Positions 7,009-17,500 of a DNA stretch of 28,149 nt are shown here, piece after piece. The DNA is from CAYPNP01 sp964412195 (GTDB lineage: Bacteria > Acidobacteriota > JAAYUB01). The position numbers and the translations under genes were made by a program. Where the stretch lies: the NCBI GenBank assembly GCA_964412195.1, contig CAYPNP010000041.1, forward strand, positions 1 through 28,149, read 5' to 3'. The notes below the pieces were generated by a model that had not been told where the DNA came from, searched no databases, and saw nothing but the letters and a program-made list of their open reading frames with translations. Position 1 is the stretch's first letter, and every line of letters begins with the position of its first letter.

Positions 7009-10000
7009 TCATTCACCTTGTTTTGAAATGGATTTTATCTTCTGCAGTGCTTCATTGAGGCTGCCGGTGTTGGTCTTACTCAAGATCGCATCTCGATATA
7101 AGGGTGTAAGCTTAGTCAGGATTCCAAAAGATAGATTATTTTGCAGATAGGTGATTCCATCTAATCCCTGCATTGCTAGATTTACACTCTCGATGGCCTT
7201 CTGGGCGAGTTCGACTGGATCGGGATCGGGAATCTTACCGATCGGATTAAAATCCGTATACAACAATCGTTCTACACACGGGTGATCGGATAATTCACGG
7301 ACAAGCACGCTTGTCGAAGTCGAGCCCTCGGTGTATCGCTCTTCCGTGGCTTCACGATGACGTTCGCGGCGCCAGAGCATATCCCGAGCTTGCTCAAAAG
7401 TGACTCCTTCTTCTAACACTAGTATCTCCGCTGGCACTGGCGCCCCTTTTACATGAGGGACAACCGTGGGAGCTCCACCACGTTTTTGGCTATATCGCCC
7501 ATATTCCACGGAGAAAGGGGTAGTAGTTGATAGACGCATCCTGATCCTTGGTGTAATTTCAGGACCAGGCTCATTTATCAACGATCCGTATGCCAGAATT
7601 CCAATTTTCAATTTGGGATGCTGGCAGCAGGGATCCGCGGGCGGAGGATCGAGACGGGTCTGGTAGGGCCGGCCGTTGCGGATGGAATCCTGCATGGCAT
7701 CGTAGATCTCAAGGATGACGCGCTTTGTGCGGAAGTCGCTGTCGTACTTCTCCTCGTCCTTGCGGCGGACGATGGGGAAGGTGTCCATGATGTAGGCCAC
7801 GGCGTCGCGGGGGGTGGGGAAATGCTTCTTCAATTCCGCAATCTGTTCCGGCGTCTCGTCACAAGGGCAACCGTCTGTCTTTCGGGCCAGCTTCCACTCG
7901 CCGTTTGTTTCCGCCGGCAAGCAGAAGTGGAAGAATGCAGCATCCAGTTCGCAGCGGAGTAAAAAGCGACGTTTCTCATCCCAGCGGAATGGCGGTCCAG
8001 TCCATCCACAGTCTTGAGCGAAAGGTTCCAAATCCCAAGCTGTATAAAGCAACTCAAGAAAATGAGATAACAGCCAATCGAGAGGTGTTTGGCCGATATA
8101 ATTCCACCCAGATAGCTGAGAATATTTCTCAGGTGTGAGTACAGGAAGTTGTTTCATCACATAATCGGAAAAGTTCGTTCCCGCAAGCGATTGGCGTGAT
8201 ATATAGTCAAAGATAAACGAATTTAGATTAGAGATAAGACAACCTGCTAAAGTTCCAGTTGCAGAACCACCGAAGATGAGTCGTGTGGTGTAATCCGATG
8301 CATGTCGCGGAATGATTGTTCCGACAAAAGTTCTCTCATTCGTAGTGTTGGTGATATTCCTATATGCAATCCAATAATCCCTCTCGTGGAACTGTGTATA
8401 GTGGGCAACAATTGGAGCTGGAAGGTAATAACGTCCTTTCACCACATTAAAAGGTGACTTTTTCTCTTCGGGGAGTAATTCTCGACAATTGCCTTTCATC
8501 GCTTCTCCCTCGGCGATTGAATCATAGGTCGCAGCACGATGGTCGAAATGCCAGAAAGTCTTAGACTCCAGTATAGGGATCCAATTTTCAGAACCAATAA
8601 AGCGACCACTGCCATAGACGAAACCTTCTAGCTCGAGAGCTGCCGCGGTGAGTGCCTTCTCCCCAAATCGAGCCATATCGAATGTTCTGGTAATTTCAGC
8701 CTTCCAAGGCGCGTCAGTTCCAATAACTCGACCCCCATCATCGCTGTGTTCACTTATGAATACGGGTATTCTTCTCTGAATCGATTTGGCTAGTTCGGCG
8801 TCTTTTCTAGAGCGGAAGACAGGGCAAGTGCGGGTGTTGGGATTCAGGAGCGCAATATCCTCGGCGGAAAGTGTGAAGCGGCGATCCGGATCCTGCAGGT
8901 CTTCAACAGTATGGGCAAAGAAGGCAAATTCGGCGTTATGTGATGTCGGCTGCAAACCCCGGCCAACGGTAAAAAGGCAAAATTTCATTCTGCTGTCCAC
9001 TGCCGGAAAAAGTCCTAAACGATTTTCAAAGTCGAATAGGCTGACTAGGGATTGCTTGTCAATCACATCTTGGAAGAAGAATTTTGTAGTATCGTCGGTG
9101 GCAATGCCGCTGGGAAGCACACTGCCAGCTCGGCCTTCCTCGTTCAGCAGGTTACGCAGTCCTTCTGCAAAGACTGTATAGAGGTTGATATCACCCCGGC
9201 CGCAAAGCGGGTATCGGCCGCTGTGACGTAACAGCAGGCTCTCCCCCTCGGCTCTGCGGCAGTCTTCAAGGAACGATTGGTGTAACACGGGATCATCTTT
9301 TATAAGCTGAGCAATGAGCCGCTTCCGGGTCGCGGCATTGGGGGCGTTGGCGATCTCCGGGCTGCGTTCGGCGAACCACTCCTTTTCCTGGAGTTTGACC
9401 CGCTCCCACGGCGGGTTCCCCAATACGCAGTCGAACCCGCCCTTGCCAAACACCTCTGGAAACGCAAGTTGCCAGTGAAAAAATTGGTACTGCCCGGCCA
9501 GGTTGACGATTTCTTCGCGCATCCAAGGCTGGGTGGAATCAGGGCGGGCAGCCAGGTCCCGGAGAACTCCGGTGGTCACACCATACGGGAATTGTTTCGT
9601 CTTTCTCCAGACAAAGGCGGCGTACCAGGCATCAGCCAGGAGTTTTTGCTGGCCATATGCAGGAGAAGCCAATAAGGACTCGTATTTCCGCCGTTTCTTT
9701 TCGATATCGGCCAGCTCGGCATCAGGTAGCTGGTCCACTGTTTTTGCTTCCTGAGCCAACCCGGCGATAAGGGATGACACTTCCGATCCTGGCGCATCAA
9801 AGAGGCGTCGCAGCTTCTGATCTCGCTCCTCCTTGTTACGGCGTTTCCAGGCCTTGCAGATTTCCTTGTCGTCGCCTTCGATGGCTGAGAACGCTTCATC
9901 GGGCAGGCCGGTGGTGATGAGCTCCGGCGTCGTCCCCAGCAGGCTGTTACCCACGCGGATGTGGTGGTCGAGGAAAGAGAGCGGCTTGCCAGGCTCCAGT

Positions 10001-11739
10001 GCCTCCACCCACAGATTGAACCGGCACAGTTCAGCAGCCATGGGATTGATGTCCACGCCATATAGGCAGCGGCCGATCACGTCCCGAAGGGCTGTCCGCG
10101 TGGCTTCGGGGCTGGGCTCCTCCTCGCCGGTCCGGGCAGCGGCGATCCGTTTGGCCAGCCGGTGGGAGGCAGCGATAAGGAAGTGACCGGAGCCGACGGC
10201 CGGATCGCAGATCTTCAACTTCAGGAGCGCCTCCGCGGCGGCCGGACCTTCCTTGCCTTTCACGGCCTCGTCTATGACCGGCTCCAAGGCGGAATCCAGC
10301 AGACACTGCACCAGCGAGTCGGGGGTGTAGTAGCTGCCCGAGGTCTTCCGCTCGTGGCCGGCAGCGGTTTGAAGCTCAAACGTCCCGATATCGGCGTTCA
10401 CGGTGGGATGCAGCTCCAGAAGGCTTTCGTATACAGACCCCAGTTCCTCTGATCCGAGGTTCTTGTAGTCGATGATCCGGCGAACGTCACCATCACGGAT
10501 GTACGCCAACGAGTGGACCGCTTCCAGAAAATGCCGGTTGGAGACCAGGCACTGATTCAAGGCCGGCGTAGATTCAGCGTTCCACAGAAAGCTGCCTAGC
10601 GCGGGCAAGGCGAGTTCCGGGCATCCAGCATCAGCCCCTAGCTTTCCTGTGACAAACTGTAATACATGCCAGAGATCCGGATGGGGCGTCCCTGCGCGGC
10701 GGCGGGTCAGAAAGCGCAATCGGCCGATGGAGTAAAACTCGTCGTAACGCCGTCGGGCTTGAATGGCTTTCTCAAGGGCGTCTTTTCCGTCCACCTCGCT
10801 CGGTAAGGGAGGATGGAGCAGGCTCCGGTCCTCCGCGACCAGGAGAAACAGCAAACGATAGATCAGTCGGAGGATCTGGCGATAGAAGTCCTGGGTGGAG
10901 AGTTGGCCAGTGCTGAGTTTTTCCCTCAGGCCCTGGTTGCACTTGTGGGAGATCAAGCCGGCTCCAAGAGCCGCGATGGCTTGTTCCACACCGGGCCGCA
11001 GGTTTTCCAAAGCTCGAAGGCCCGTGTCTTTGGCCTGTTTGCGCCATTTTTCCAGCCAGCACTTTTCCGGCTGCCCGCCTGAGGGGATCTCGAACCGGGA
11101 TTGGTGACAGACCACCCAGAGCAGAAAGAACTCAGGATAGAGGTCCCCATCGAAGATGGCCTGGAGATCCCATTCGACAAAGGCCTGCCGGGTGAGGGCC
11201 AGATTGTCCCGCAGCAACCGGAAGATGAAACCGTTGGAGATGATCCCCCAGAGGTGGTCGTCGCTGGCGTTGAGCACCTGCTGGACCAGGGAGTGCGGGC
11301 TGGCCTTGGCCGCGCCCACGGCGCCGGGGGTGCGCCGGTCCAGGTCGACATGGCTGCCCACCAGGTGGATGGGGACAGGCCCCCAGCCGTGGGACACAGA
11401 GTAGGTGCGGCCATCTATCTCCAAAGGTTTTACTGCTGCGAGGCGTCCGAAGTCCAGCTCCTGAAACAGGGGGAGCAGCCAGCGTTCGCGGGTCTCCGTG
11501 GTGGTGGGGTCGCTGGATTCTTTCGCGGCAAGAGCTCGCTGAAAATTAGCCCAACACCCCTTCAGCCGGTTCCAACTCCGGTTGACCTGTTCGCCGAGGC
11601 GCTCGCCGGGCGCCAACCGGTAACTGAGGGGATCCAGGCCGTCGATTCCTGATTTGGGATCAGAAAGGGCGGCAAGAAAATCGGCCGGCAGGAGACCACC
11701 CTGGGACGTGATGCCGGTGAAAATTTGCTCTTTTCGCAT
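7009..11739 (-). CDS. Eco57I/PglX/DrmMI-type adenine methyltransferase with C-terminal GGCT-like domain
   Basis: A 1576-residue protein. The N-terminal region (about 1-450) is the helical part typical of large Eco57I-type enzymes (LWGIISNG, LRLLRDN-like pattern). The catalytic domain has motif I DPAVGSGHFL (D512-G518), a YGVDINPMA motif and motif IV NPPW (N775-W778), the N6-adenine signature. Residues about 1000-1240 should hold target recognition. No restriction-nuclease motif is evident. From about residue 1375 a separate module begins: ILAYGSL (Y1384-L1387), then AEILVLEEG and LWRRE (E1459), resembling gamma-glutamylcyclotransferase/AIG2-fold proteins; this is weaker than the methylase call. 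The start is ATG 8 bases after the upstream stop. G+C drops sharply over the C-terminal module and over about 8030-8790. The enzyme probably marks self DNA for the two helicases encoded upstream. Confidence 0.9.
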   Translation of the reverse strand: MRKEQIFTGITSQGGLLPADFLAALSDPKSGIDGLDPLSYRLAPGERLGEQVNRSWNRLKGCWANFQRALAAKESSDPTTTETRERWLLPLFQELDFGRLAAVKPLEIDGRTYSVSHGWGPVPIHLVGSHVDLDRRTPGAVGAAKASPHSLVQQVLNASDDHLWGIISNGFIFRLLRDNLALTRQAFVEWDLQAIFDGDLYPEFFLLWVVCHQSRFEIPSGGQPEKCWLEKWRKQAKDTGLRALENLRPGVEQAIAALGAGLISHKCNQGLREKLSTGQLSTQDFYRQILRLIYRLLFLLVAEDRSLLHPPLPSEVDGKDALEKAIQARRRYDEFYSIGRLRFLTRRRAGTPHPDLWHVLQFVTGKLGADAGCPELALPALGSFLWNAESTPALNQCLVSNRHFLEAVHSLAYIRDGDVRRIIDYKNLGSEELGSVYESLLELHPTVNADIGTFELQTAAGHERKTSGSYYTPDSLVQCLLDSALEPVIDEAVKGKEGPAAAEALLKLKICDPAVGSGHFLIAASHRLAKRIAAARTGEEEPSPEATRTALRDVIGRCLYGVDINPMAAELCRFNLWVEALEPGKPLSFLDHHIRVGNSLLGTTPELITTGLPDEAFSAIEGDDKEICKAWKRRNKEERDQKLRRLFDAPGSEVSSLIAGLAQEAKTVDQLPDAELADIEKKRRKYESLLASPAYGQQKLLADAWYAAFVWRKTKQFPYGVTTGVLRDLAARPDSTQPWMREEIVNLAGQYQFFHWQLAFPEVFGKGGFDCVLGNPPWERVKLQEKEWFAERSPEIANAPNAATRKRLIAQLIKDDPVLHQSFLEDCRRAEGESLLLRHSGRYPLCGRGDINLYTVFAEGLRNLLNEEGRAGSVLPSGIATDDTTKFFFQDVIDKQSLVSLFDFENRLGLFPAVDSRMKFCLFTVGRGLQPTSHNAEFAFFAHTVEDLQDPDRRFTLSAEDIALLNPNTRTCPVFRSRKDAELAKSIQRRIPVFISEHSDDGGRVIGTDAPWKAEITRTFDMARFGEKALTAAALELEGFVYGSGRFIGSENWIPILESKTFWHFDHRAATYDSIAEGEAMKGNCRELLPEEKKSPFNVVKGRYYLPAPIVAHYTQFHERDYWIAYRNITNTTNERTFVGTIIPRHASDYTTRLIFGGSATGTLAGCLISNLNSFIFDYISRQSLAGTNFSDYVMKQLPVLTPEKYSQLSGWNYIGQTPLDWLLSHFLELLYTAWDLEPFAQDCGWTGPPFRWDEKRRFLLRCELDAAFFHFCLPAETNGEWKLARKTDGCPCDETPEQIAELKKHFPTPRDAVAYIMDTFPIVRRKDEEKYDSDFRTKRVILEIYDAMQDSIRNGRPYQTRLDPPPADPCCQHPKLKIGILAYGSLINEPGPEITPRIRMRLSTTTPFSVEYGRYSQKRGGAPTVVPHVKGAPVPAEILVLEEGVTFEQARDMLWRRERHREATEERYTEGSTSTSVLVRELSDHPCVERLLYTDFNPIGKIPDPDPVELAQKAIESVNLAMQGLDGITYLQNNLSFGILTKLTPLYRDAILSKTNTGSLNEALQKIKSISKQGE

Positions 11740-11747
11740 CTCGGCAC

Positions 11748-14576
11748 CTATTCCAGTCTCAACGCGGGAAGATAGATATAGATCCCGAGGATATCGGGCG
11801 GACTGGGCTCGATCCGGTAGCGCCCCCGGGCGGCGGACGCTTCGCGGACCCGACGGTGGTCTTCCAGGAGTTTTTCGCCCCGTCGCCCGGCCAGTTCCGC
11901 CAATCTCCCATGAAGCGATTCCACCCCCGAGAGGATCTGGCCAAGTTGAGTGCGGGCCAGATCCGGCGGGACGTTCCCTTCCGGCTTCGCCGCCAAGAGC
12001 TTGTCAGTGGTGGTTTCATCCAGGTGGCAGGGTGATTCGGGCAAGCCGGTGAACGCGGCCACGATGGAGTCTTCGGCCAGCAGGTGGCGCTCGGTTCCCT
12101 TGACCGTGGTGACCAGGTGGAATCGAAGCCGGAGAAGCAGCAGCGCCGTCCGCTCGGAGACCGCCTGCGTACGGATCACGCCGGCCCTCCGGGCAATGCC
12201 ACCGATCTCCCGGTCGAGCGCCGAGGTCAACACGTGGCCAGCCAGGCTCTCCACCAGCGGATGGGTGCGGTGGAGATAAGTCACGTTCTTCAGAAGGAGG
12301 GGTTCGAAACAAACCCGCAACGAAGCGGCTCCCCCCAACGCATCCTTCAAGCCGGGATGCGTTCCGGCCAGGTCTATTTCCGCGACCGGCCCCGCGCTGA
12401 CCGTGGCTCCGGACAACGCCAGCGAACCCCGCACGAAATTGCCCACGTCCTGGGGGGATCCAATCGCATTTTCGGCCGCCGCCAGTTCGGCGGCAACCTC
12501 CTCGAACTTGATGGATTCCTGGGCAAACAGAGTCCGGGATCGTTTCTCCTTGTCGGCGGCGTTCTGCCAATCCTCATGCAATTGCTCCCGCTGGGGACGG
12601 AAGAAGTCGTCGCCAAAGAGTGTCTTGCCTCCGTAAAGATCCGCGCCTGCTTTCTTGCGCAGGAGCAGCCCCTCGAAGATGGCCTTGACGATCTGTTCGC
12701 TGTCCACCGGCATCGGGACGGAAATCCCCAAATCCTTCCGGATGGTGATGTGCTTCTTCAGGAGGATATCCAGGACAATCCCGTCGATCTGGTTGTCGAT
12801 GCCGTAATAGGTCAGGATGCGGATTTCCTTGCTCTTCTGGCCGTACCGGTCTACCCGGCCGTCGCGTTGCTCGTGGCGGGTGGGGTTCCAGGATAGGTCG
12901 TACTGGACAACGGCATCAAACCTCTCCTGCAGGTTGATCCCCTCGCTGAGGCAGTCCGTGCATACCAGGACCCGCCGCGTGTCCTTGGCCTCGTCCAGTT
13001 CCTCGATGCGCGCGGCCCGCTCCGGGGGGGCCAGGCGGCTGGTGATGCAGGCGACTGTTGCTTTTTTCCGGAGATGCGACTCGAGTTCCTCCGCCACGTA
13101 TTCGGCTGTCTGGATGAAACGGCAGAACACGATGGGATTGTAGCCCTCCTCCAGGAGCCGCTTCAGATAGGGCACCAGGGTCTGCAGCTTGGAGTCTTCG
13201 GCTCCCCGGAGCTTGTCGGCTTCCCGGGCATAGGCCAACAACCGGCGGCGGTTGGCCGTCTCGCCTTCTTCCACCTCCGGATCGGCGCCGGGCGCCACGT
13301 CGCCGCTCTCCTCCCCCAATTCTTCGGTGGCATCCAGGATGGCCTTGCGGCCCAATTCGTCGGCCGCGGTCTCATCGGCCGCCTCACTTACCCGGGAGCG
13401 TTCCCGCAAGGTCGCGGCGGCTGCGGCCGGGCTGCTGGCCAAGGCTCTTAGCAGCGAGAGGGCCGACCACCAGCGCACCCGCTGACGCAAGTAGCTGCCG
13501 GATGTGTCCGCGACCGTCTCGCGGGCGTAGGCCAGCACCTTGTCAAAAAGCGCCTTGTACGCCGGACTCAGTTCGTAGTGAGTCTCGAGATCCTTACGCT
13601 CCGGAAAGGGCGTGTCCCGCTGGAGGTAGTGGCGCAAATCGGCCCGCCGGCGCTGGACCAGGTGGGCGGCCAGGCGCTGCCGGTGGCGCTTGTTTTCCAG
13701 GCCCGAAAGGTCTTCGGGGAGCTCCGCGAAGCCAGGATCGAGCAGGGACAAGAGCGACCGGAATGCGCCCTCGTTCCCGCTGTGGGGCGTGGCGGTCACC
13801 AGGACGAGATGGCGGTCATGGTCAGACAGCAGTTGTGAGAGCAACAGGAAGCGCTGGTGGGAGTATCCCCGTCCCCCGGCGGCCGCGGTGCAGGTATGGG
13901 CTTCATCCACGATGACGAACTCGGGACAGGTGCGCAGGAAATCATGCCGGCGGCGGTCCGACTTGATGAAATCGGTGGATACCACCACGAACGGATGCAC
14001 GTCGAAGATGGACTGATCGGAGCGCAAGTCCCTTTCCAGCCGCCGGGCGGTGCTGGAGAGCACAAGCTCGGCGGGGATGTTGAATTTTGAGCTGAGTTCC
14101 AGCTGCCACTGCTCGGCCAGGTGGGGCGGGCAGAGGACGCACAGCCGGTTCACTTCGCCCCGGTCGAGCAGTTCCCGGGCGACCAGGCAGGCCTCGATGG
14201 TCTTGCCGATGCCGACATCATCGGCGATAAGCAGCCGGATGGGGTCCAGCTTCAGGGCCATGAGCAGCGGCACGAGCTGGTAGGGCCGGGGCTGGCAAGC
14301 CAGCCGGCCGAACGAGCGGAACGGGCCGGCGCTGGAGCGGAATCCAAACCGGACTGCATCGCGCAGTATCCGGCAGGAGACATGGCTGCCTAAATCATCC
14401 GGTCCCGGCGCGGGGAAGCAGGCTGGTTCCACCGGCTCCAGGGCGAGGTGAATGCCGGCGGTCTCCTCGGTGGTGCCGCCCAGCGGACGCACGATGAGAA
14501 AATCCTCGGAGGACTCGGGCAGCACGACCCATTCCCGCCCTCGGGCGCGAACAAGAGAACCGGACGCAAAGCTCAT
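11748..14576 (-). CDS. SNF2-family helicase/ATPase (DrmD-like)
   Basis: A 942-residue superfamily 2 protein. Motifs: Q-like PRPYQL, motif I DDVGIGKTIEA (K125), motif II VDEAHT (D224), motif III VTATPH, motif V CTDCLSEGINLQ and motif VI QRDGRVDRYGQ (Q570), an arrangement typical of RapA/SNF2-like proteins. The C-terminal third (about 650-942) is not recognisable as a known domain. The start ATG overlaps the upstream stop as ATGA and has GGAGAG five bases before it, so translation is coupled. Class 1 DISARM systems pair such a protein (DrmD) with an adenine methylase and DUF1998-type proteins, which matches the neighbours here. It probably translocates on DNA without wholesale unwinding and helps discriminate unmethylated foreign DNA; this role is inferred from the context. 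Confidence 0.87.
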   Translation of the reverse strand: MSFASGSLVRARGREWVVLPESSEDFLIVRPLGGTTEETAGIHLALEPVEPACFPAPGPDDLGSHVSCRILRDAVRFGFRSSAGPFRSFGRLACQPRPYQLVPLLMALKLDPIRLLIADDVGIGKTIEACLVARELLDRGEVNRLCVLCPPHLAEQWQLELSSKFNIPAELVLSSTARRLERDLRSDQSIFDVHPFVVVSTDFIKSDRRRHDFLRTCPEFVIVDEAHTCTAAAGGRGYSHQRFLLLSQLLSDHDRHLVLVTATPHSGNEGAFRSLLSLLDPGFAELPEDLSGLENKRHRQRLAAHLVQRRRADLRHYLQRDTPFPERKDLETHYELSPAYKALFDKVLAYARETVADTSGSYLRQRVRWWSALSLLRALASSPAAAAATLRERSRVSEAADETAADELGRKAILDATEELGEESGDVAPGADPEVEEGETANRRRLLAYAREADKLRGAEDSKLQTLVPYLKRLLEEGYNPIVFCRFIQTAEYVAEELESHLRKKATVACITSRLAPPERAARIEELDEAKDTRRVLVCTDCLSEGINLQERFDAVVQYDLSWNPTRHEQRDGRVDRYGQKSKEIRILTYYGIDNQIDGIVLDILLKKHITIRKDLGISVPMPVDSEQIVKAIFEGLLLRKKAGADLYGGKTLFGDDFFRPQREQLHEDWQNAADKEKRSRTLFAQESIKFEEVAAELAAAENAIGSPQDVGNFVRGSLALSGATVSAGPVAEIDLAGTHPGLKDALGGAASLRVCFEPLLLKNVTYLHRTHPLVESLAGHVLTSALDREIGGIARRAGVIRTQAVSERTALLLLRLRFHLVTTVKGTERHLLAEDSIVAAFTGLPESPCHLDETTTDKLLAAKPEGNVPPDLARTQLGQILSGVESLHGRLAELAGRRGEKLLEDHRRVREASAARGRYRIEPSPPDILGIYIYLPALRLE

Positions 14577-17500
14577 TTCAACTCTCCAAAGATGGACGGG
14601 TACTGGCGGACGATCTCAGGCCAGTTGTCCCGGTGATGGAATCGAAGGACGGTGATACCCTGGGCCTGCAAATCCCGGGTCTGCTCAATATCCCGCTGGT
14701 GCCGGTCAGGATAGTCGTGCGGCGGCCCATCGACGTAAATGAACGCGGGATTGGCCCCGATGTAGGAAAAGTCCGGGCGCGTCTTGAACTGCTCGTAGAA
14801 ATGCTGCGCCCGGGCTGGCAGCCGGAGGGCACGCGCCTCCAGAAAATCCAAGAATTCTCTTTCCAGCCCGGAATCACACAGATTCTTCAATTGCTCCAGG
14901 TGGGCGGCCCGGGGGATCTCCACGGGGGACACGTCGACCTCGGCATCCCGGATTTGGAGCAAGAGGCCGCGGATCAGCTGCCGGTCCAGAATCGGGTGGT
15001 CCGGCTGGTTGTAGTAGCTCAAAAGGCAATCGTAGCAGGCCGCCTGGCAGTTTTCCTCGGCATGGGCCGCTTTGTTCAGATCGTCACCGCTTTCGGGATC
15101 GAAGTGGCACAGACTCAGGGCGCTCTGGGCGATGCGTTTCCAGGAGTCCGGATCGTCCACCAACTGCCGCAAGACGCCGGCGCCTCCTTCGGAGGCTTCA
15201 TAGAACAGGATGTGCCGGCGGGCGCTCTTGTCGGGCAGGGGCTCCGTGGCCAGTTCCGAGTCCTCGAGCTGGTATTCGTTCTGGATGGCTCGCTTGAGAG
15301 CGGCCTCCAGAGAAGCCATTACCCCTTCATCGGCATCATTGGCAAGAGTCAGGAGCAGACTGTTTCTCCGGTCGAGCACGAAGGGGATGACCCGTTGGAC
15401 TCTCGCCGGGGCATCTCCATTTTCCTCGTCGTCCGGATCAATGGAACGCTTGGTCCAGCGCCGCTGCTCCACGTCCAGCCAGAAACCGCGCTCTTCCTTG
15501 CGCTCTCGGCGGGACCAGCCTAAGTTTATCCGCCAGATCTCGGCGGCGTCGCCATACTGGATCTCGGCCAGGCAGTCTTCGCCTGAAAGCAACCGGGCGG
15601 ATCGATACAGCGGCTGGCCGTCCCGCTCAGCAAACCGCATCCCGGTTTTCAGTTCATAGCCTAACCGGAGCCGTTCCTCCTCGTCGCAATTGATCCGTTC
15701 CCGCCGCTGGGTCACCACGTTCTGGAGACGGAACATGTTCTTCCAGATCTCGGCGGCGTCGAATTCTTTGCCACATCGCTCGCAGTTGGACGGCCCCGGC
15801 TCAGCGACCATGGGATGGAGGTAACCGCACCCACTGCAAACCACCAGGCTGGAGGTGGGCAGGTCGCCTCCCTGGTAATCCTGCAGAGGCATCATGACAC
15901 GGGTGACCTGATAGCGGGCGCCCTCATGGTAGATCAGCGCGCCCGGGCCAAACTCGGAGATGGCTAGGAAGCGGGGACGGGAGATGAATTCCTTGGAAGT
16001 GGCCACCGATATCCGCCCAGGGATGAAGGCTGACAGTGGGAGCCGGGGAAAGTTATAGCCGGGCAGGAAACCTTCACTGGCGAAGTACCGGTAGCTGTAG
16101 AAGTCCGATTGGACGACACTCTGTTTATCCGTGAGCAGCCGGAGCTGGGCCTCGGCCTCATCGCGCAGGCGGCGGGCCGAGTCGTGGTCCTGCGGGCGGG
16201 AATGATCCAGGATGATCCGGTTGGCCTGAGCGGCCTGGCTGCGGGCGGCCCGATAAAGATAGCGCCAACGTTCCAAAGCCGCCTCGAAGGCCTGGGGGAT
16301 GCCGCGGATCACCTCATCGAGCCAGCCCTCGGCATACCAGCCAGCGGTCGAAAGTGCCGGCAGCATGCCCTGGAGCAGCTTGACCGAACGTTCCTTGGCC
16401 CGCTCCCTCGGGATCTGGTCATGGAGCTTGTCTTTCACATCGGGGAGCAATTCCAAAGTCGGTTTGTCACCCGAGAGCTGCAACAGTTCGCCGGGCGTGT
16501 TCCCGAGATCGAGACCGGATTCCTGAAGCCAGATGGCGTAGATGTGGGACCGGATCAGGTCCTCATTGGCAATGTCCACCCTGGGCGTATGGACCTGTCC
16601 CGAAACCATCAGTTCGGGATGTTTGAAAAAATACTGGTCGTGCGGACTGCCGAATGCACAGTAGGTGAAGACCATGGCGGGTTGGCCGCTCCGGCCCGCC
16701 CGGCCGCTGCGCTGGGCATAGTTGGCCGGGGTCGGGGGAACGTTACGCATGTTGACGGTGTTCAGGTCCTTGATGTCGATTCCCAATTCCATGGTGGGTG
16801 AACAGAAGAGAATCGGCAGACGGGCATCGCCGAAGTGTTGTTCACGTTCGATTCGGATGGGACCGGGCACCTGGGCGGTGTGCTCATGTGAATGGATGGT
16901 GCGGTACCGATGCACTCGGGTCTGGTAGAGAGCCGTGAAAAATGGATTGGGAATCCCACCCTCTGCCGGCGCGTTGGGCATGCGGATCCGATCCCGGTAC
17001 GCCACTTTCCCCTCGCCGGCCCGCCAGATCAGGCTGGCCGAATTGATCCGGTACCCTGGCACCGGCGCGCGGTCACCTTTTTTACAGCACTCGCGCAAGA
17101 TGTTCGCCTGGCGCAGACCTTCGCAGAGGGCGCCGATGATTTCCCGGCTGGCGGCCACATCGATAGGGGGTTGACCGGGGAAGGTCGATGAGGCGCGAAG
17201 GTATTGACCGAATCCGGATAACGCAGAGATGAAGATCGCATCCCGTTCGCTCTCCGCGACTGAGCGCTGGCAGGGAAACATGGTCCGGGCTCGTTCGAGA
17301 ACCTCCCCTTCATCGAAGGCCCAGGGTTCGCGAAGCTGGCTGCGGCTACTCCGCTTGAGGACATCCTGGACGTCCGTGTTCAGATAATCCACTTCGATGC
17401 AGAGCTCCCGCCGGACATAATCCAACAAAGTCCGGCAGACCGTTTTTCGGACTTCCGCCGAAGCGGCGCCGAGCACCGGATGGAGGTTCAGCCAGATGTC

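Noticed and set aside
7009..11739. BREX system (PglX)
   Set aside because: The methylase resembles PglX, but no PglZ, BrxC or BrxL-like gene is present; the helicase neighbours fit DISARM/Druantia relatives instead.
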